Of a DNA stretch of 64,000 nucleotides, positions 24,483 through 32,828 are shown piece after piece (positions within the stretch are counted from its first letter, which is position 1; each line of letters starts with the position of its first letter). The notes beneath the pieces were generated by a model that saw only the letters and a program-made list of their open reading frames with translations, ran no database searches and had not been told where the DNA came from. The position numbers were made by a program, and so were the translations under genes. This stretch comes from Streptomyces sp. HUAS CB01 (lineage in GTDB: Bacteria; Actinomycetota; Actinomycetes; Streptomycetales; Streptomycetaceae). Where the stretch lies: contig NZ_CP129137.1 of assembly GCF_030406905.1 (NCBI RefSeq), positions 4,360,001-4,424,000 on the forward strand, read 5' to 3'.

Positions 24483-24968
24483 TCACTCCGGGGGCAGGCG
24501 GAACAGCGCCCAGACGACCTTTCCGGTGAGCGAACCCGCCAGCGGGTGCCAGCCCCAGCTGTCGCTGAAGGAGTCGACGAGGAACAATCCCCGGCCGCAT
24601 TCGGCGGAGTCCTCGGCCTCGCCGGCCACCGGACTGTCCTCGCTGGGATCGCGCACGGCGCACACCAGCCGGCTCGTCCAGCGCATCAGGTGCAGCCGTA
24701 CGGGGGGCTCCTGGTCGCGCGGAGTGTCCGCGGGCAGGGCGTGCCGCAGCGCGTTGGTGACGAGTTCTGACACGACGAGCGCGACGTCGTCGAAGCGCTC
24801 GTCCAGTTCCCACTGGGTCAGCGTCCTGCTGGTGAACTTCCGGGCGCCGCGCACCGCTTCGTAGCGGGCGGGCAGTGCGCACGAGGCGGAGCTGGACACG
24901 GCCGCGGGATCGATCGGCGGAAGGCCCTGCCGTAACGGCTCGAGCATGGTCGATCCATTCGTTCCCAT
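24483..24968 (-). CDS. ATP-binding protein of the RsbW/GHKL anti-sigma-like family
   Basis: 161 residues. GHKL fold signatures are visible: N-box ELVTNALRHA, a G1-like DPSED segment and G2 GRGLFLVDSFSDSWGW. Such stand-alone histidine-kinase-like ATPases act as anti-sigma kinases or as regulatory partners of HTH/DUF397 pairs. ATG 24968 is selected for GGGAG eight bases upstream. It is divergent from the HTH regulator across a 314-nt spacer that carries motif copy 2. Confidence 0.85.
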   Translation of the reverse strand: MGTNGSTMLEPLRQGLPPIDPAAVSSSASCALPARYEAVRGARKFTSRTLTQWELDERFDDVALVVSELVTNALRHALPADTPRDQEPPVRLHLMRWTSRLVCAVRDPSEDSPVAGEAEDSAECGRGLFLVDSFSDSWGWHPLAGSLTGKVVWALFRLPPE

Positions 24969-25066
24969 GCGAGGCACTCCCGGGAATCGCAGCTGTGGCG
25001 CTACAACACGAACGAGCACGTACGAGTACGCAGGTGCGCGGGGTCCATGGTTCCGAATGCCCACAA

Positions 25067-25094
25067 CAGATGCAAGGGCAGATGCACGTGCACG
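25067..25094. promoter_or_regulatory. Operator-like motif in the divergent ATPase/HTH spacer (copy 2)
   Basis: GCAGATGCACGTGCACG (25078-25094) preceded by CAGATGCA (25067-25074). It is the reverse complement of the motif at 24012-24040, with three changes over 28 bp. The rest of the spacer 24969-25282 shows no gene; a run of ACG/TACGAGTACG words lies near 25010-25030. Confidence 0.65.
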
Positions 25095-25282
25095 CGCCCG
25101 GCCTGTCCCCACCCGTGCTGGTTCACTCTCATATCTTCCGCGTGCTTCCGGTGCGCCCTTCCCGGACGGCTTCTTGTTTCCGTAATCGAATGAGTACGGG
25201 GCGAAGCGTTTTGGTGGCAGAATCCGGGGCTCGGGGTTCGGGGGCACTCCGGGAACCGATGGCGATGGGGAGGGTGGGAGAC

Positions 25283-26176
25283 GTGACCGCAGTGGAGTCG
25301 TGGGGCTACCCCCGGGCCGATGGTCCCGGCGGAGGGTCCGTGGTGCGCCGCATCCTGCTGGGCTCGCAGCTGAGGCGCCTCCGGGAATCGCGCGGCATCA
25401 CCCGGGAGGCGGCGGGCTACTCGATCCGTGCGTCCGAATCCAAGATCAGTCGCATGGAGTTGGGACGGGTGAGCTTCAAGGCCAGGGACGTCGAGGACCT
25501 CCTCACGCTCTACGGCGTCACGGACGAGGCGGAGCGCGCGTCGCTGCTCGGGCTCGCCAAGGAGGCCAACGTTGCCGGCTGGTGGCACAGCTTCGGCGAT
25601 GTGCTGCCCGGCTGGTTCCAGACGTACATCGGCCTGGAGGGCGCCGCCTCGCTCATCAGGATCTACGAGGTCCAGTTCGTGCACGGGCTGCTGCAGACCG
25701 AGGCGTACGCCCACGCCGTCGTCGAGCGCGGTATGCCCGACGCCCCGGCCGCCGAGATCGACCGCCGGGTCGCGCTGCGCCTGGAGCGCCAGAAGGCGCT
25801 CGTCTCCGAGCGCGCGCCCCGCTTCCACGCGGTCCTGGACGAGGCGGCGCTGCGCCGCCCCTACGGCGACCGCTCCGTGATGCAGGGGCAGTTGCGGCAT
25901 CTGATCGAGGTCTCCGAGCAGCCGAACATCACGCTCCAGATCATGCCGTTCAGCTTCGGTGGCCACGCGGGCGAGTCCGGTTCCTTCACGATGCTGCGCT
26001 TCCCCGAGTCCGACCTCTCGGACATCGTCTACCTGGAGCAGCTGACGAGCGCGCTCTACCTCGACAAGCCCGAGGAGGTGGCGCTGTACGAGCGGGTGAT
26101 GAAGCGCCTGCAGGAGGACAGCCCCGGTCCGGACGAGAGTCGGGACCTTCTCCGAGGACTGCTCCAACTCACTTGA
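25283..26176 (+). CDS. WhiJ-like helix-turn-helix regulator (DUF5753)
   Basis: 297 residues. An XRE-type HTH occupies about residues 28-85 (LGSQLRRLRESRGITREAA, then SESKISRMELG). The remainder is the DUF5753 domain with the characteristic GWFQTYIGLEGAA, VHGLLQTEAYA, LDEAALRRP and QIMPFS segments. Paralogues of this protein with DUF397 and anti-sigma-like genes control development and antibiotic onset in Streptomyces. GTG 25283 has GGGGAGG nine bases upstream; ATG 25259 is possible. Binding to the motif at 24012 and 25067 is inferred. Confidence 0.88.
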   Translation: MTAVESWGYPRADGPGGGSVVRRILLGSQLRRLRESRGITREAAGYSIRASESKISRMELGRVSFKARDVEDLLTLYGVTDEAERASLLGLAKEANVAGWWHSFGDVLPGWFQTYIGLEGAASLIRIYEVQFVHGLLQTEAYAHAVVERGMPDAPAAEIDRRVALRLERQKALVSERAPRFHAVLDEAALRRPYGDRSVMQGQLRHLIEVSEQPNITLQIMPFSFGGHAGESGSFTMLRFPESDLSDIVYLEQLTSALYLDKPEEVALYERVMKRLQEDSPGPDESRDLLRGLLQLT

Positions 26177-26254
26177 CCGGCAAGTAGGATGACGCGACAT
26201 CAGTCCGACTGGTAACTGCACACGCCCCTGCTCCCGCGGCCGGTAAGGGATCCC

Positions 26255-27715
26255 ATGTCCTCCTTCTTCAGCGACCTGGCACTCCAGTACATAGATGGCG
26301 AATGGCGCCCGGGCAGCGGTTCCTGGGACATCATCGACTTCAACCCGTACAACGAGGAGAAGCTCGCCTCGATCACCGTCGCCACGGCCGGCGAGGTGGA
26401 CCAGGCGTACCGCGCCGCGGAGCGCGCGCAGAAGGAGTGGGCGGCCACCAACCCGTACACGCGGCGGTCGGTCTTCGAGCGGGCGCTGAGGATCATCGAG
26501 GACCGCGAGGAGGAGATCGCGGAGGCCATCGTCGCCGAACTGGGCGGCACGCGGCTGAAGGCGTCCTTCGAGCTGCACCTCGCCAAGGAGTTCCTGCGCG
26601 AGGCGATCCAGCTGTCGCTGCGTCCCGAGGGCCGCATCCTGCCGTCCCCGGTGGACGGCAAGGAGAACCGGGTCTACCGGCTCCCGGTCGGTGTCGTGGG
26701 CGTCATCAGCCCGTTCAACTTCCCCTTCCTGCTGTCCGTCAAGTCGGTCGCGCCGGCGCTGGCGCTCGGGAACGCGGTCGTCCTCAAGCCGCACCAGAAC
26801 ACGCCGATCTGCGGAGGTTCGCTGGTCGCCAAGGTCTTCGAGGACGCCGGTCTGCCCGCGGGGCTGCTGAACGTGGTGATCACCGACATCGCGGAGATCG
26901 GTGACGCGCTGATAGAGCACCCCGTGCCGAAGGTCATCTCCTTCACCGGCTCCGACCGGGTGGGCCGGCACGTGGCCACCGTCTGCGCGGCCAACTTCAA
27001 GCACGCCGTCCTCGAGCTGGGCGGCAACAGCGCCTTCATCGTGCTCGACGACGCCGACATCGACTACGCCGTCGACGCGGCGGTCTTCAGCCGGTACGTG
27101 CACCAGGGCCAGGTCTGCATGGCGGCCAACCGCATCCTGGTGGACCGCGGGGTGGAGAAGGAGTTCACCGAGAAGCTCGTCGCCAAGGTCCAGACGCTGA
27201 AGGTGGGCGACCCGGCCGACCCCGAGACCCACATCGGCCCCCTGATCAACTCCCTGCAGGCAGAGGCCGTGTCGAGCCTGGTCGAGCAGTCCGTCGAGGC
27301 GGGCGCGACCGCTCTGCTGCGCGGCCGGACCGAGGGCAATGTGGTCTCCCCGTCCGTGCTGACGGGCCTCCCTGCCGACTCGCCCGTGCTGTCCCAGGAG
27401 ATCTTCGGCCCGGTGGTGCTCCTCATCCCGTTCGAGGGCGACGAGGAGGCGGTACGGATCGCCAACGACACCCCCTACGGGCTCAGCGGCGCCGTGCACA
27501 CCGGCGACATCGAGCGCGGTGTGGCGCTGGCCCAGCGGATCCACACCGGAATGATCCACATCAACGACTCGACCGTGCACGACGAGCCGATCGTGCCCTT
27601 CGGCGGCGAGAAGTCGTCCGGCCTCGGACGGCTGAACGGCGAGGCGATGGTCGAGGTCTTCACCACCCAGAAGTGGATCTCCGTGCAGCGGGGCCGCTCG
27701 GTCTTCCCCTTCTGA
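26255..27715 (+). CDS. NAD(P)-dependent aldehyde dehydrogenase
   Basis: 486 residues, normal family length. The catalytic set is intact: FNFPFLL entry loop, LKPHQNTP, Glu254 in ELGGN and nucleophile Cys288 in QGQVCMA. The GNAVVLKPHQ and QEIFGPV segments resemble the benzaldehyde/vanillin dehydrogenase branch more than betaine aldehyde dehydrogenase, so oxidation of an aromatic or xenobiotic aldehyde is likely. AAGGGAT lies just before the ATG. It is monocistronic, 78 nt after the HTH regulator. Confidence 0.9.
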   Translation: MSSFFSDLALQYIDGEWRPGSGSWDIIDFNPYNEEKLASITVATAGEVDQAYRAAERAQKEWAATNPYTRRSVFERALRIIEDREEEIAEAIVAELGGTRLKASFELHLAKEFLREAIQLSLRPEGRILPSPVDGKENRVYRLPVGVVGVISPFNFPFLLSVKSVAPALALGNAVVLKPHQNTPICGGSLVAKVFEDAGLPAGLLNVVITDIAEIGDALIEHPVPKVISFTGSDRVGRHVATVCAANFKHAVLELGGNSAFIVLDDADIDYAVDAAVFSRYVHQGQVCMAANRILVDRGVEKEFTEKLVAKVQTLKVGDPADPETHIGPLINSLQAEAVSSLVEQSVEAGATALLRGRTEGNVVSPSVLTGLPADSPVLSQEIFGPVVLLIPFEGDEEAVRIANDTPYGLSGAVHTGDIERGVALAQRIHTGMIHINDSTVHDEPIVPFGGEKSSGLGRLNGEAMVEVFTTQKWISVQRGRSVFPF

Positions 27716-27884
27716 GGTTCCGAGGCCCTTCCCGCGCGGTCCTCCCGGAGTCCGGGGCGAGACGCGGATCCGTCGCTCGACCCGTGTGCTCGAGGACGGA
27801 ACCTGACCTAAAGGCTCCGTAACGTGAAGGTGTCAGGGGGCCGCGACCGGCGGCCGCACCCGTCCCGACCCGAAGGCGGACATC

Positions 27885-28436
27885 ATGGTCACTCACGTTC
27901 CCGCGGAGGCTCCCGGCGACGAGCGCGGAGCTCTGCTGAGCTTCGTCGAGGCCCAGCGCGGCGCGATCCGCAGGTCCGTGCTCGGGCTGACCGAGGAACA
28001 GGCGGCGAGCCGCCCCAGTGCGAGCGAGCTGACGCTCTCCGGTCTGCTCAAGCACGTCGCCGAGTGCGAGCTCTCCTGGCTGCGCATGGCGCAGCAGAGG
28101 CCGAACGAGAAGCAGCGCGACGAGAACTCGTGGAGCGACGGCTTCCGCCTTCTCGACGGCGAGACCGTCGCCGGCACCCTGGCCTTCTGGGACGGCGTGG
28201 CCAAGGAGACCGAGGAGCTCATCCGCTCGGTGCCGAGTCTGGACGACACCTTCCCGCTGCCGGACGCGCCGTGGTTCCCCAAGGAGGGCAGGGTCTCGAT
28301 GCGCTGGCTGATGCTGCATCTGGTCGAGGAGATCGGCCGGCACGCGGGTCACGCGGACATCCTCCGCGAGTCCCTGGACGGCAAGGGCGCGTTCGACCTC
28401 GTCGCGCTGGAGAGCGGGCGGGCCCCGGGCGAGTAG
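27885..28436 (+). CDS. DinB/DUF664-family protein
   Basis: 183 residues forming the four-helix DinB-like pattern. The three metal-binding histidines appear as LLKHVAECE, then MLHLVEE and IGRHAGHAD. Actinobacterial members of this family include thiol-dependent S-transferases (mycothiol or bacillithiol type), so a mycothiol-linked detoxification role is possible but unproven. A clear gene-free spacer (27716-27884) with an AACGTGAAGG stretch precedes it. Confidence 0.85.
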   Translation: MVTHVPAEAPGDERGALLSFVEAQRGAIRRSVLGLTEEQAASRPSASELTLSGLLKHVAECELSWLRMAQQRPNEKQRDENSWSDGFRLLDGETVAGTLAFWDGVAKETEELIRSVPSLDDTFPLPDAPWFPKEGRVSMRWLMLHLVEEIGRHAGHADILRESLDGKGAFDLVALESGRAPGE

Positions 28437-28453
28437 CGGGCGGGCGACGCGAC

Positions 28454-28471
28454 GGGGCGGCGGGCCGCCCC
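28454..28471 (+). terminator. Short GC-rich hairpin after the DinB gene
   Basis: Stem GGGGCGG (28454-28460) and CCGCCCC (28465-28471) with a 4-nt loop, 17 nt after the DinB stop. It could be a terminator. No U-run follows. Confidence 0.35.
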
Positions 28472-28508
28472 TCGTGCGGGAGGCGGGCCGGTGCCACACC
28501 CTTGAACC

Positions 28509-28730
28509 ATGAGCGACGCACCAGGAGTGGCCCCGATCGTCGTCCTTCCCATCCAGCCGGGTGATCCGCCGTTCCGGGTGGTGGAGATCGAGGGGCGCAC
28601 GGTCGGGATCGCGCACGACATGGTCGACGTGATCAGCATGGCGCACGAGTCCGGCCGGCACGACGTGGATCTGGACGACCCGGCGCTGGTGCGCTGGGTC
28701 GGCGGCGGCAAGTACCGGTGGAGGCCCTGA
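28509..28730 (+). CDS. Small conserved protein of unknown function
   Basis: 73 residues: a short beta-rich start (APIVVLPIQPGDPPFRVVEIEGRTVGIAHD), a helix (DMVDVISMAHESG) and an acidic end with VRWVGGGKYRW. It has no cysteines, membrane segment or catalytic motif. Third-position G/C bias is strong and the product looks folded, so I accept it as a gene. No function is assigned. Confidence 0.65.
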   Translation: MSDAPGVAPIVVLPIQPGDPPFRVVEIEGRTVGIAHDMVDVISMAHESGRHDVDLDDPALVRWVGGGKYRWRP

Positions 28731-28765
28731 GACCCCGGCCGGGACCTCGTGTGCGCCCTCCCGGA

Positions 28766-28802
28766 CGCGTACCCTAGTCAAAGTTGAATAGGAGGGTACG
28801 CG
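28766..28802. promoter_or_regulatory. Palindromic operator covering the PadR start
   Basis: A perfect 10-bp inverted repeat, CGCGTACCCT at 28766-28775 and its complement at 28793-28802, flanks TAGTCAAAGTTGAATA, which itself holds TCAA-AG-TTGA. The right arm overlaps the AGGAGGG ribosome site, 1 nt before the ATG. The layout suits PadR autorepression. Confidence 0.55.
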
Positions 28803-28803
28803 C

Positions 28804-29445
28804 ATGTCAGCGATCCGGCTTCTGGTCCTCGGGGCGGTGCGCCAGCACGGGCGTGCGCACGGCTACCAGGTCCGCAACGACCTGGAGTTCTGGGGCGCGC
28901 ACGAGTGGTCGAACGCCAAGCCGGGGTCGATCTACCACGCGCTGAAGCAGATGGCGAAGCAGGGCCTGCTCCACGCCCATGAGATCGCGCCCTCCACGGT
29001 CGGCGGCCCGCCGCGCACCGAGTACGAGCTCACCGAGAGCGGCACCGAGGAGTACTTCACCCTGCTGCGCGAGGCGTTGACCTCGTACGACCAGAAGATG
29101 GACATCCTCTCGGCCGGTATCGGATTCATCGTGGACCTCGACCGCCGGGAGGCGGTGGAACTGCTGCGGGAGCGGGTGCGTGCCCTGGAGGAGTGGCGCT
29201 CGTCGGTCACCGAGTACTACACCCCCGAGGAAGGGCCCGAGTCCCTGGGGCACATCGGAGAGATCATGAACTTCTGGGTCCACTCGGCGGACGCCGGCGC
29301 GCAGTGGACGCGCGGTCTGATCGAGCGGATCGAGGGCGGGGCGTACACGTTCGCCGGTGAGGGCGAACCCTTCGTGGGAGTCCTCGCGGAGGGACAGGAG
29401 AACCCCTATGCGACGGGTGTGCCGCACGAGGGGGATCTTTCGTGA
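28804..29445 (+). CDS. PadR-family transcriptional regulator
   Basis: 213 residues. The N-terminal winged helix is typical PadR: LLVLGAVRQHGRAHGYQVRNDLEFWGAHEWSNAKPGSIYHALKQMAKQGLL, then the beta-wing GGPPRTEYELTESG. The C-terminal part is the helical dimerisation/ligand domain (subfamily 2, Vir_act_alpha_C). It probably represses itself through the palindrome at 28766-28802. No exporter gene is immediately downstream; a glutamate decarboxylase gene converges on it. Confidence 0.9.
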   Translation: MSAIRLLVLGAVRQHGRAHGYQVRNDLEFWGAHEWSNAKPGSIYHALKQMAKQGLLHAHEIAPSTVGGPPRTEYELTESGTEEYFTLLREALTSYDQKMDILSAGIGFIVDLDRREAVELLRERVRALEEWRSSVTEYYTPEEGPESLGHIGEIMNFWVHSADAGAQWTRGLIERIEGGAYTFAGEGEPFVGVLAEGQENPYATGVPHEGDLS

Positions 29446-29521
29446 TCAGACCGCCTGTGCCGGTGTCCGGTCTCGTCCCGTCGGCGGTGCGTCGCTTCGT
29501 GCGGCCGAGCCACTGACGGAC

Positions 29522-29553
29522 CCGGGGTGCGGGTGGGACCGCCGCACCCCCGG
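29522..29553. terminator. Hairpin between convergent PadR and gad genes
   Basis: CCGGGGTGCGG (29522-29532) pairs with CCGCACCCCCGG (29542-29553) with one bulged C and a 9-nt loop. It sits 11 nt from the gad stop and could terminate both genes. Confidence 0.5.
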
Positions 29554-29563
29554 CCGGTGCCGC

Positions 29564-30982
29564 TCAGTGGTGGAAGCTCGTGGCCGCCGCCTTGTCCTGG
29601 CTCTGCGGCGCGCTCTGGGCCCGCAGTTCCGGCATGGCCCGCTGCAGGTCCTCCAGCAGCAGCTCGGCGAGGTCCGCCGAGAAGCCGTTGCGGCAGACGA
29701 AGCGCAGCACCGAGAGGTCCTCGCGGTGGGGCGGGAAGGTGTACGCCGGAACCAGCCAGCCGGCCTCCCGCAACCGCCGCGAGACGTCGAAGACGTCGTA
29801 GTTCTTCACGTCCGGATTCGTCGTGACGGCGAAGACCGGCAACTCGTCGCCCCTGGTGAGCAGGTGGAAGTCGCCCAGGCAGTCGATCTTCTCGGCCAGG
29901 CTCCGCGCCACGTCCCGGGTCGTCTGCTGCACCGCCCGGTAGCCGTCGCGGCCGAGCCTGATGAAGGTGTAGTACTGCGCCACCACCTGGGCCCCGGGCC
30001 GGGAGAAGTTGAGCGCGAACGTCGGCATGTCGCCGCCGAGGTAGTTGACCCGGAAGACGAGTTCCTCGGGCAGGTTCTCCGGCGAACGCCACAGCACCCA
30101 CCCCACGCCCGGGTACACGAGTCCGTACTTGTGCCCGGAGGTGTTGATCGAGGCCACCCTCGGCAGCCGGAAGTCCCAGGCCAGGTCCTCGTCCAGGAAC
30201 GGCGCGATCATCGCTCCGGAGGCCCCGTCCACATGGACCGGGATGTCCAGGCCCGTCCGCTCCTGCAGGGCGTCCAGTGCCGCGCAGACCTCCTGGACGG
30301 GCTCGTACGACCCGTCGAAGGTGGATCCGAGCACGGCGACCACGCCGATCGTGTTCTCGTCGCAGAGGTCGGCCGCCGCCTGCGGGTCGAGGTGGAAGCG
30401 GTCGCCCTCCATCGGGACCAGCCGGGGCTCCACCTCCCAGAAGTTGCAGAACTTGTCCCAGCAGACCTGCACGTTGACGCCCATGACCAGGTTGGGGCGG
30501 GCGCCGGGGTACCGGTCCTTGTTGCGCTGCGCCCAGCGTCGCTTCAGGGCCATGCCCGAGAGCATGCACGCCTCGCTCGAACCGGTCGTGGAGCAGCCCA
30601 CCGTGGTGGCCGGGTCCGGCGCGTGCCAGAGGTCGGCGAGCATCGCCACGCACCGCCGCTCCAGTTCGGCGGTCCGCGGGTACTCGTCCTTGTCGATCAT
30701 GTTCTTGTCGCGGCACTCGGCCATCAGCCTTCCGGCCTCCGGCTCCATCCACGTCGTCACGAAGGTGGCCAGGTTGAGCCGTGAGTTCCCGTCGAGCATC
30801 AGCTCGTCGTGCACGAACTGGTAGGCGTTCGCGGGCGCCATCGGGCCCTCCGGCAGCCGGTGCTGCGGCGGGGCGAGGGTCATCGACCCCAGTGGATCGG
30901 CCGCCCCGTAGAACGGATTGAGCGACAGCCTCCGCCGTTCCTCGCTCTGCTCCGGATGCCTACCGACCTTGTGCAGTGCCAT
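29564..30982 (-). CDS. gadB: Glutamate decarboxylase (PLP-dependent)
   Basis: 472 residues, close to E. coli GadA/B (466). It converts glutamate plus a proton to GABA and CO2. The PLP lysine is K285 in NTSGHKYGLVYPG, preceded by HVDGASGAM with the cofactor-pairing Asp. The family start ENLLNPFYG-like segment (LSLNPFYGAADP) is present. It is followed 14 nt upstream on the same strand by a ClC-type transporter, the same pairing that gives acid resistance in enterobacteria. No GABA antiporter gene is in the window. Confidence 0.93.
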   Translation of the reverse strand: MALHKVGRHPEQSEERRRLSLNPFYGAADPLGSMTLAPPQHRLPEGPMAPANAYQFVHDELMLDGNSRLNLATFVTTWMEPEAGRLMAECRDKNMIDKDEYPRTAELERRCVAMLADLWHAPDPATTVGCSTTGSSEACMLSGMALKRRWAQRNKDRYPGARPNLVMGVNVQVCWDKFCNFWEVEPRLVPMEGDRFHLDPQAAADLCDENTIGVVAVLGSTFDGSYEPVQEVCAALDALQERTGLDIPVHVDGASGAMIAPFLDEDLAWDFRLPRVASINTSGHKYGLVYPGVGWVLWRSPENLPEELVFRVNYLGGDMPTFALNFSRPGAQVVAQYYTFIRLGRDGYRAVQQTTRDVARSLAEKIDCLGDFHLLTRGDELPVFAVTTNPDVKNYDVFDVSRRLREAGWLVPAYTFPPHREDLSVLRFVCRNGFSADLAELLLEDLQRAMPELRAQSAPQSQDKAAATSFHH

Positions 30983-30995
30983 GTCCGATCGCCTT

Positions 30996-32276
30996 TCAGC
31001 GCAGGGGTGTGCCGTCGTCGTGGAGTTGCATCTGAGGCCGCCCCGTCACCAGCAGCCAGGCCGGGAGCAGGGCGATGCACAGCAGCGGGAGCACATGGGG
31101 GTCCGCGGCCAGGACCCCCGCGGTGAACAGGCTGAGCCAGCCCTGCCGGGTGATCGCCAGCAGCACCCCGAGGACCGCGCACACCACCGCGACCGTGGGA
31201 TGCACCTCGGGTACGAGCGCACTCACACCGAGCCCGAGGGCGACGCCCACGAAGATGCTGGGGAAGATCCGCCCGCCCCGGAAGCCGCACGTGGCGGCGA
31301 TGGTGAGCGCGGCGACTTTGACCACCGTCATCAGCGCGAACTGTCCCGAGGACCAGCCCGACGGGTCCGCCGCCAGCACCTTCACCTCTTCCAGTCCCTT
31401 GAACAGGGTCAACTGCCCGCCCAGCGCGCCGAGGAGCCCCAGCACCAGGCCGCCCGCGGAGATCGCCAGTACCGGGTGTCCCAGCTTGCGGAAGACGGCG
31501 TGCGCGTACGGGAACGCGTACACGGCCGCCATCCCCACCAGCGCGCCGAGCAAGGAGACGGCGAGCGCGGCCGGCACGTCGCCCCAGCGCGACCCGCTCA
31601 GCGCGGGGAGGTCGAGGTCGAAGGTGGGGTGGGCGATCAGCACGGTGGTCAGCGCGCCGGCGCCGCCCGCGATCAGCGGGGCGAACAGCTTGTCCCACAG
31701 CGCGCCGGGCGCCGGGCGGGCGGCCAGGGACTCGGTGAGGATCAGCGCCGCCGCCACGGGGGTGCCGAAGAGCGCCCCGACCGTTCCGGCCGCGGCCAGC
31801 GCGGCCCAGAGCTCCGCCCCCGAGCCCCGCATGGCCCGGCCGCCCAGCCAGGCGGCCAGCGCGATGTTCGCCGCCGTGATCGGGTTCTCCGGGCCCAGAC
31901 TGACCCCGCCCGCGAGTCCGAGTACGGCGGTCAGCAGCAGGCTCGGCACCACCGCGGGGGGCATCGGGGGGTCGACGAGCCCGGTCGTGGCGGGCTCCGG
32001 GCCGGCGTGCCCGGGCACCTTCCACACCACGAGCCCGACCGCGAGCCCCGTGGCGGTGAGCACGGCGATCATCCACGGCACCGAGTAGCGGCCGATGCCG
32101 ATCGCGTCGGGCAGGACTTCCCACAGCAGGCCCTTGAGCTGCTGCGAGAGCTCCGTCAGGCCGAGGAGCAGCAGACTCGACGCGACGCCGACGACGATCG
32201 CGGGGACGATCAGCGGCAGCAGCACCCGGGCCGGGGTCGCCACCGGGGCGTGGTCGGTCGTCGTCACGGACCTCAC
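30996..32276 (-). CDS. ClC-family chloride channel/antiporter
   Basis: 426 residues, at least ten membrane helices. ClC filter motifs are visible: GGVSLGPENP (equivalent to GREGP) and GFRGGRIFPS (GxFxP). The position after GP holds Glu, consistent with a gating glutamate. The proton glutamate of exchangers is not obvious by eye. The gene precedes gadB in one transcript (13-nt gap), which suggests charge compensation during acid stress. The start is GTG 32276 or GTG 32267; neither has a strong ribosome site. Confidence 0.85.
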   Translation of the reverse strand: MRSVTTTDHAPVATPARVLLPLIVPAIVVGVASSLLLLGLTELSQQLKGLLWEVLPDAIGIGRYSVPWMIAVLTATGLAVGLVVWKVPGHAGPEPATTGLVDPPMPPAVVPSLLLTAVLGLAGGVSLGPENPITAANIALAAWLGGRAMRGSGAELWAALAAAGTVGALFGTPVAAALILTESLAARPAPGALWDKLFAPLIAGGAGALTTVLIAHPTFDLDLPALSGSRWGDVPAALAVSLLGALVGMAAVYAFPYAHAVFRKLGHPVLAISAGGLVLGLLGALGGQLTLFKGLEEVKVLAADPSGWSSGQFALMTVVKVAALTIAATCGFRGGRIFPSIFVGVALGLGVSALVPEVHPTVAVVCAVLGVLLAITRQGWLSLFTAGVLAADPHVLPLLCIALLPAWLLVTGRPQMQLHDDGTPLR

Positions 32277-32334
32277 GATAACGGCAGAAAACGCCCATAC
32301 CGCGCGCCATTCGGGGTCGCGCCGCGATACACCG

Positions 32335-32700
32335 TCAGACGCGCGTGATCACCACTGCCGTGCCGTACGCACACACCTCGGTGCCGACGTCCGCCGCCTC
32401 GGAGACGTCGAAGCGGAACATCAGCACCGCGTTCGCGCCCCGTGACCGCGCCTGCTCGATCAGCCGCTCCATGGCCTGGTTGCGGGTCTGCACCAGGGTC
32501 TTGGTCAGGCCCTTCAGCTCGCCGCCGATCATCGACTTCAGGCCGGCGCCGATCTGGCTGCCGAGATGCCGTGACCGCACGGTCAGCCCGAAGACCTCAC
32601 CGATGACCTGCTCCACCCGGAAGCCCGGGACGTCGTTCGTCGTGACGACCAGCACATCGGCGTGCGGACCCTGGCCTCCGCCGAAATCCTCGATTCCCAT
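32335..32700 (-). CDS. YbjQ/UPF0145-family protein
   Basis: 121 residues with the diagnostic VLVVTTNDVPGFRV start, GEVFGLTVRSRH and the C-terminal RGANAVLMFRFDVSE followed by EVCAYGTAVVI. Family members form pentamers of unknown role and are often labelled heavy-metal binding. ATG 32700 begins the conserved part. Transcribed away from the DedA gene. Confidence 0.88.
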   Translation of the reverse strand: MGIEDFGGGQGPHADVLVVTTNDVPGFRVEQVIGEVFGLTVRSRHLGSQIGAGLKSMIGGELKGLTKTLVQTRNQAMERLIEQARSRGANAVLMFRFDVSEAADVGTEVCAYGTAVVITRV

Positions 32701-32828
32701 GGGCACAGCTTCGTGGCCGTCCGTTCCCTCCGCATCCGGAGCGGGGCACTGGAACCGGCCCTCGAACGAATGCGTTGATAGTTTTGGGCGCCACGCCCCT
32801 CGACTCACACCACAGGAGCCCGGACCTC

